From positions 1-23,227 of the forward strand of contig NZ_BAABRP010000029.1 of the NCBI RefSeq assembly GCF_039545055.1: a stretch of 23,227 nt of DNA, given 5' to 3'. The DNA comes from Deinococcus carri (GTDB lineage Bacteria > Deinococcota > Deinococci > Deinococcales > Deinococcaceae). Under the pieces are notes generated by a model, which worked only from the letters and a program-made list of their open reading frames with translations, had not been told where the DNA came from and made no database searches. Of the stretch, positions 15,480-23,227 are shown one piece after another. The translations under genes were made by a program, and so were the position numbers. Numbering within the stretch: position 1 is the stretch's first letter; each line of letters begins with the position of its first letter.

Positions 15480-15597
15480 GTCTGCCTCCTGGGGCTGAGA
15501 ATGGGAACGAAGGGCCTGTGCTTACTCTAAACCTCTGGGTGCGCGCGGAGTCTCCGGTACAGCCTGCGTCGCTGGTCGGCCGGGCCGGAAAGGCGGC

Positions 15598-17184
15598 TTA
15601 CTGGCCGCCGCCCGCGAACTGCCCGAAGCGCAGGATCACGAACTCGGCCGGCTTCACGGGCGCGATGGCAATCTCGACGTACACCATGCCCAGGTCGCGC
15701 ACCTCGGGCGGGTTGAGTTCGGCGTCGCACTTGACATAAAAGGCTTCGCTGGCGGTCTTGCCGAACAGCGCGCCGCTGCGCCAGACGATGGTCAAAAAGG
15801 CCGTGATGTCGCGGCGCAGCTTGGCCCACAGCTCCTCGTCGTTGGGTTCGAACACGGCCCACTGGGTCCCGCGCTCGACACTCTTCTCGACGTAGTTGTA
15901 CAGCCGCCGCACCGACACGTAGCGCCAGCGGGCGTCGCTCGCCAGCGTGCGCGCGCCCCACACTCGGATACCCATGCCGGTGAAGCTGCGGATGCAGTTG
16001 ACGCCGATGGGGTTCAGGATGTCCTGCTCGCTCTTGGTGATCTGCATGGCGGGGTCTAGCGCGCCGCGCACGATCTCGTTGGCGGGGGCCTTGTGAACGC
16101 CGCGCTCGGTGTCGTTGCGGGCGAAGATGCCCGCGACGTGCCCGCTGGGCGGCACCATGATCGGCTTGCCCTCGGGGCCGTTGATCTTGACCCAGGGGTA
16201 GTACAGCGCCCCGTAACTGGAGTCGAAATTGGTGTCGTGTTCGCGCCAGCGCTTGACCTGCTGCGGCGTGAGGTCGGGCAGCGGGTCCAGAATGGCGATG
16301 CGGTTGCGGTTGCGCTCGCAGTGGTCGATCATCGCGCGCTGCACCGACTTCACGCCGTCGTGGTCGATCAGGCCGTTCTGGTAGGCGCTCATCAGGTCGG
16401 GCGCGCAGATCATCGAGACGTCCTCGGCGATCTCCATGCCCTCGATGCCCGAGCGGTCGTGGACACTGCCCACGAAGTGGTTGCTCTGGAGGGCCAGCGT
16501 GCCGCTGGTGGGCGTGAAGCCCGAGTGGATCACGAAGGCCCCGAATTCGGGCACGCGCTCGGCCAGGGCACCCGCGGTCGCCTGCTCGGTGATCTCGATG
16601 ATCTGGCTCTGCTGGTTGACCACCTCGACCACGTTGCGGGGGTGCTTCTTGGCAATCGAGACGTTCTCGAAGGTCTCTTCCTGATCGTTGACCCGGACGC
16701 GCAGGGTAAAGGTGCCGTCCTGGGGCTGCGGGTCCTGCTCGGTGGGGGTGGGGGGCTGCACCTCCACGCTCACGTCGCTGTTGGGCGCGCCCCTGGCCCC
16801 GACCGTCAGCGACGCCACCGCCTTGGAGGCGCGGGTGGGCAGTTGCAGGGTCTTGGGCATCTCGACGGTCTTGCCGTCCTTGACGTCCTTGGGCGGGGGC
16901 ACTAGGCGGGTCACGTAGCAGCGGGTGCCGCCGTTGTTGAAGTAGCCGTACACCGAGTGCGACAGGTAGGTGCCCGGCATATGCGGGTTATAGGACCCGT
17001 CGGGGTCGCGCGACGCGAAGGTTTCGAGGTACTGGGTCCAGTTGGCGATAAACACCGGGGTATTGGCCGGCCCCGAGGGCGCAAAGCCCAGAAAGGCCGC
17101 CGTCGTGGTGCTGATCCCCTCAATGGGACGTGGTCCCGACGACGTCTCCTCGACGTAGACACCTGGCGACAGATATTCGGGCAT
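15598..17184 (-). CDS. eCIS contractile tail sheath protein
   Basis: The product is 528 aa and begins PEYLSPGVYVEETSSGPRPI, the hallmark N-terminus of phage-type sheath proteins. It ends with VEIAIAPVKPAEFVILRF, the conserved C-terminal strand that links subunits. The core includes RIWG-like GIRVWGARTLA, characteristic of Phage_sheath_1. The insert around residues 110-260 is the variable outer domain. ATG 17184 is chosen because sheath proteins start at MPEYLSPG and AAGGTGGAGG precedes it; a GTG at 17193 is in frame. It is the first gene of the operon and has its own near-consensus promoter. Only one sheath gene is seen, whereas Afp/PVC have several. Confidence 0.96.
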   Translation of the reverse strand: MPEYLSPGVYVEETSSGPRPIEGISTTTAAFLGFAPSGPANTPVFIANWTQYLETFASRDPDGSYNPHMPGTYLSHSVYGYFNNGGTRCYVTRLVPPPKDVKDGKTVEMPKTLQLPTRASKAVASLTVGARGAPNSDVSVEVQPPTPTEQDPQPQDGTFTLRVRVNDQEETFENVSIAKKHPRNVVEVVNQQSQIIEITEQATAGALAERVPEFGAFVIHSGFTPTSGTLALQSNHFVGSVHDRSGIEGMEIAEDVSMICAPDLMSAYQNGLIDHDGVKSVQRAMIDHCERNRNRIAILDPLPDLTPQQVKRWREHDTNFDSSYGALYYPWVKINGPEGKPIMVPPSGHVAGIFARNDTERGVHKAPANEIVRGALDPAMQITKSEQDILNPIGVNCIRSFTGMGIRVWGARTLASDARWRYVSVRRLYNYVEKSVERGTQWAVFEPNDEELWAKLRRDITAFLTIVWRSGALFGKTASEAFYVKCDAELNPPEVRDLGMVYVEIAIAPVKPAEFVILRFGQFAGGGQ

Positions 17185-17252
17185 GACCTCCACCTTCTTC
17201 TGAAAGGAACTTGCTGCCGGGTACGCTGCTCCTACTCTGTACTATGTGCGCC

Positions 17253-17281
17253 ACAATAGAGGCCCATCAGGGAGGAGTCAA
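17253..17281 (-). promoter_or_regulatory. Promoter of the eCIS operon (TTGACT-17-TATTGT)
   Basis: On the minus strand the -35 is TTGACT (17281-17276), the spacer is 17 nt, and the -10 is TATTGT (17258-17253). This would give a start near 17246 and a ~62-nt leader to the sheath ATG. An A7 tract (17324-17330 on the minus strand) lies upstream and might aid binding. Confidence 0.75.
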
Positions 17282-17519
17282 TAAGATTTGACGGGCCACC
17301 AGAGACTCCGCAGGCCTCTCCCCTTTTTTTCGTTTCACATTGAATGAAAGTTTGGACCGTGTTCAAAGGCATTGACCGCGTGTCTGCCGACACCGCTCCA
17401 TCAAAAACGCGAGAAGCGGTGTGTTCTGTCCTGGAGAACGGGAGGTCAAGGAGGGCACAGGGAATTGACTTTGAGGTCAGGATTTCTCTTGGAGGGCAGA
17501 CGGGCAGGATTGCAGCCCA

Positions 17520-17559
17520 CGCCCTTCCCGTGCCGTGAGAATGGCGGGCGGGAAGGGCG
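17520..17559 (-). terminator. Hairpin after the vWA gene
   Basis: An 11-bp perfect inverted repeat (CGCCCTTCCCG, 17520-17530, with 17549-17559) begins 26 nt after the vWA stop. There is no T tract behind it on the minus strand, so termination is only a possibility. Confidence 0.35.
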
Positions 17560-17585
17560 CGGGGGGGAGGCACCCGGCAGGCGGG

Positions 17586-19658
17586 TCAGCGCCGGTAGCG
17601 GTCCAGGGAGGCCTTGTCGCGGATGCGGACTTGGTAGGCACGGGTTCCATTCCCCGGATCACCCGCCCGCAGGTCGAGCATGACCGCCAGGGGCAGGGCC
17701 TCGCCGGGGTAGAACTCGCGGCTGATGTGGCGCAGGCGCATCTCGGGCCGCAGGGCACGCAGGCGCAGCAGGCCGGGTTCGCGGCGCACGACCAGGCCGC
17801 GCAGGTCCTCGTTGCCGAACACGTCGGCCAGGTCCACGTCGTCCAGCGGCAGCTCCAGTTCCTGCATCCGGGGGCCGTCGAGCAGCGACACGATCACGTC
17901 GATGGGCGGCTCGGGCGGCGGGGGCGCGGGGCGCTGGCGAACCCGGGGCGGGGTGTAGTCGGTGAACACGTACAGTTGCCCCAGCGCCAGCGTCTCCTGA
18001 AGTTGCAGGAAGTCGCCCTCCTCGCGGCCGTGCTTGTGCAGGCGCAGGGTGTCGGGCTGGGCCAGCAGTCGGGCGGCGCGGCGCAGCCGCTGGCCCGCGT
18101 AGTCGCGGATGCTGCTCATGTCGCTGTTGTCGAGCACCACCTCCTCCTCCGGCTCGGGGCGGTACCGCTCCAGCACCAGGCCGCGCAGGCGCTCCTCGCG
18201 GAAAACGGCACCGATGTCGGTCTGGTCACGCCGCAGCACGGCCCTGCGCCGCCGGCCCTGGCGATCGTGCAGGAAGACCACCAGCGCCCGGTTCACCGAC
18301 AGGGCATAGGGCACGAAGGTGCGACGCGCCCGCCCCAGCAGGAAGAGCAGGCACAGCAGCGGCAACAGCAGCAGCAGCAGCCACCACCACGGAAAGGGCC
18401 GGCGAATCTCGCCCACGAAGCTGGGCACCCGCATGGGTGTGCGGTCATTCAGGCGCAGCGTCGGCGCGGCCTCCTGGCCCCCCGCGAGGCTGCGGTCGGT
18501 GACGGTCAGGTCCACCCGCTCGCCTTCGAGCAGGCTGACGGTCTGGTCGGGCAGGCGGGCACCCAGTTCGGGCGGCTCGGCGGCGACCTCGACCGTGACG
18601 GGGCCGCCCACCGCCCGGTAATGCAGCACCGCCTGCTCGCCGCGCGACAGCACGCGGTCCAGCTTCGGGTTGAGCAGCACCAGGCTGCCCAGCGTGGGGG
18701 GCAGCGGGGCCGCCGAGCCGGGCCGCCGGGGCGTGTCCTGGTCGAAGCGCAGCAGCACGTTCTGGCGGGCGTCCGGGAGCTGCGCGCACATGTAGCCAAC
18801 GCTGCCCGCGGGCACGGTGCCCTGGATGTCCAGGTCGACGCGCTCGCCGGCCCCGCGCGAATTCCTGATCGTCACGGCGGCGTCCCCGATGCGCCCGGAC
18901 TCCAGTTCCAGGGTGGTGCCCGCCGGGCGGCGGTAGGGAAAGCTGCCGGTCGGCCCCACCGTAACCAGCCCCGGCGTGAGCGTCACGGCGGTGAAGTCGG
19001 GAGCCTGGCCCACCGGCAGCTCGATGGCCTGGGCGAAGGTGGTCCGCGCGAAGGCCTGCTTGACGCTCTGCGGCACGGCCGTGCCCAGCGCCACGTAGTA
19101 CAGCTTGTCGAACGGGCCGCGCGACAGGTCGAAGGCGTCCAGCGCACTCTGGATGGTCGCCCCGCCGGGGTCGTTGTCGCGCCCATCGGTCACGACGTAC
19201 ACGGTGGTCGCCACCTGGGCGCGCGGGGAGAGCCGCCCGAAGAGGGCCTCCATGCTGCGGTAGAGCCAGGTGTTGGCCCCGTTCGCCTCCAGGCCGTTCA
19301 CGGTGCGCTCGAACTCGGCGCGCTCGGCCGGCCACAGGAAGCTGGCGCGCTGGCGCGGTCCCCGGTCGAAGGTGTCGATCTCGACCGTGCCGGGCGCGGT
19401 GGTGGCCCGCATGCCGCGCAGGATCGCGCCCTGGACCGCGGCAAAGATGTTGGCGACGCTGTCGCCCTGGCCCACCATGCTGCCGGAGGTGTCGAGCAGG
19501 AACACCACCCGCGTCTGGTCCGGGGGAGGGCTGACCGGCAGGGTGCAGGTCTGCTCGGCACTCTGGGCGGCGGCGGGGGGCCAGGAGGACACCAGCAGCA
19601 GGCCGGCCAGGGCGGCGCGGCGCAGGGGCGGAACGCGGCGTGGGCGGCGGGCGGCCAT
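17586..19658 (-). CDS. Membrane-anchored von Willebrand factor A domain protein
   Basis: The product is 690 aa. A signal peptide (about residues 1-31, arginine-rich then hydrophobic, ending PAAAQ) is followed by a vWA domain (about 48-230). This has an intact MIDAS: DTSGS at 56-60, a Thr in NTWLYRSM, and Asp in VVTDGRD. Two probable beta-sandwich segments follow. A transmembrane helix starts at W424 (WWWLLLLLLPLL) with RARR after it, which places the last ~240 residues in the cytoplasm. That tail contains two similar beta-rich stretches, around EERLRGLVLERYRP and NEDLRGLVVRREPG, perhaps a duplicated domain. The role is unknown. A neighbouring position to the eCIS suggests, but does not prove, a membrane-docking or sensing role. 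The start ATG 19658 is probably leaderless. Confidence 0.85.
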   Translation of the reverse strand: MAARRPRRVPPLRRAALAGLLLVSSWPPAAAQSAEQTCTLPVSPPPDQTRVVFLLDTSGSMVGQGDSVANIFAAVQGAILRGMRATTAPGTVEIDTFDRGPRQRASFLWPAERAEFERTVNGLEANGANTWLYRSMEALFGRLSPRAQVATTVYVVTDGRDNDPGGATIQSALDAFDLSRGPFDKLYYVALGTAVPQSVKQAFARTTFAQAIELPVGQAPDFTAVTLTPGLVTVGPTGSFPYRRPAGTTLELESGRIGDAAVTIRNSRGAGERVDLDIQGTVPAGSVGYMCAQLPDARQNVLLRFDQDTPRRPGSAAPLPPTLGSLVLLNPKLDRVLSRGEQAVLHYRAVGGPVTVEVAAEPPELGARLPDQTVSLLEGERVDLTVTDRSLAGGQEAAPTLRLNDRTPMRVPSFVGEIRRPFPWWWLLLLLLPLLCLLFLLGRARRTFVPYALSVNRALVVFLHDRQGRRRRAVLRRDQTDIGAVFREERLRGLVLERYRPEPEEEVVLDNSDMSSIRDYAGQRLRRAARLLAQPDTLRLHKHGREEGDFLQLQETLALGQLYVFTDYTPPRVRQRPAPPPPEPPIDVIVSLLDGPRMQELELPLDDVDLADVFGNEDLRGLVVRREPGLLRLRALRPEMRLRHISREFYPGEALPLAVMLDLRAGDPGNGTRAYQVRIRDKASLDRYRR

Positions 19659-19665
19659 AGCCGCG

Positions 19666-19674
19666 ATTAGAGCA
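19666..19674 (-). promoter_or_regulatory. Extended -10 promoter giving a leaderless vWA transcript
   Basis: On the minus strand TGCTCTAAT combines an extended -10 TGn with TCTAAT, one mismatch from TATAAT. It ends 7 nt before the ATG, so transcription should begin at or within a base or two of the start codon. No -35 is recognisable. Leaderless genes with a -10 this close to the start are known to be common in Deinococcus. Confidence 0.55.
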
Positions 19675-19838
19675 TGAGGGCCGCGTGGATGGGGCGCGGA
19701 AAAGTGGCGGGGTCGCCTGCCCCGTTCGCCACCATGGAGCCAATGTCAGGGGAGCCAGTGTTAGGATAGTCACACCTTTAGTCCGGCGTCCTCCCATCCC
19801 GCCCATCCAGATGCCCCAGGGGCACCGATGAGGGTCGA

Positions 19839-23227
<3,389 letters not shown>

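Larger units (their letters stand above)
17194..17585. other. Intergenic region between vWA gene and eCIS operon
   Basis: This 392-nt gap holds the eCIS promoter and its leader. It also contains an 8-bp inverted repeat (ACACCGCT at 17390-17397 with AGCGGTGT at 17413-17420) about 130 nt upstream of the promoter, and the hairpin after the vWA gene. Base composition is lower in GC than the genes. A 113-codon minus-strand reading frame crosses it but shows no protein-like features and runs through the promoter, so I do not call it a gene. Confidence 0.55.

Noticed and set aside
17324..17330. T7 run on the plus strand as a terminator tail
   Set aside because: No stable hairpin lies directly before it and no plus-strand gene ends there. 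It is more likely an A-tract upstream of the minus-strand promoter.
17232..17573. 113-codon minus-strand frame upstream of the sheath gene
   Set aside because: It runs through the eCIS promoter, has no clear ribosome-binding site and its product looks random.

Overview
The window is GC-rich (about 70% in most genes). It opens with the first ~106 nt of a 16S rRNA gene on the minus strand whose 5' end reads like Deinococcus 16S. Together with leaderless-type promoter architecture and the gene content, this suggests a member of the genus Deinococcus. The assignment comes from recognition by eye, not from a database search.

Region 1 (1-616) holds the 5' end of rrs, a structured leader, and three tandem sigma70-type promoters, each with an exact TTGACA -35 and a 17-bp spacer. 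A 14-bp perfect hairpin separates this block from the operon upstream.

Region 2 (617-7371) is one minus-strand operon for a branched-chain-amino-acid-type (HAAT/Liv) ABC importer. The order is FCD/GntR regulator, two paralogous periplasmic binding proteins, LivH and LivM permeases, then LivG and LivF ATPases. A perfect 14-bp palindrome overlaps the putative promoter of the regulator and is the likely operator. A palindrome made of convergent heptamer repeats sits between the second binding protein and livH, and a T-tailed stem-loop sits between livH and livM.

Region 3 (7429-17281) is a minus-strand operon for an extracellular contractile injection system (eCIS, the phage-tail-like family that includes PVC and Afp). 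From a near-consensus promoter it runs: sheath, inner tube, a small tail-assembly-type protein with a CPxC motif, a 71-aa protein, a second tube protein, a 1706-aa Pro/Ala-rich protein carrying a DUF4157 (eCIS core) HExxH domain, a PAAR tip and a DUF4255 (Pvc16-type) cap/terminator. The spike hub (VgrG), LysM protein, gp25, baseplate J proteins, tape measure and AAA+ ATPase are not in the window. The operon ends at the liv operon, so these must lie beyond the right edge, elsewhere in the genome, or be absent. The giant protein contains a 298-bp module duplicated in tandem order 1656 bp apart. Its seven base differences are all synonymous.

Region 4 (17586-23227) contains two divergent genes. 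One encodes a membrane-anchored von Willebrand factor A protein (minus, probably leaderless). The other encodes a 1105-aa polymorphic-toxin-like protein (plus) with a disordered N-terminus, long helical middle, Gly/Ala-rich hydrophobic segment and an unrecognised C-terminal domain of lower GC. Two bases after its stop a new reading frame begins and runs off the window. It is a candidate immunity gene. The most plausible reading is an eCIS particle operon beside one of its cargo toxins and a membrane protein of unknown role. That functional link is inferred from neighbourhood and architecture.
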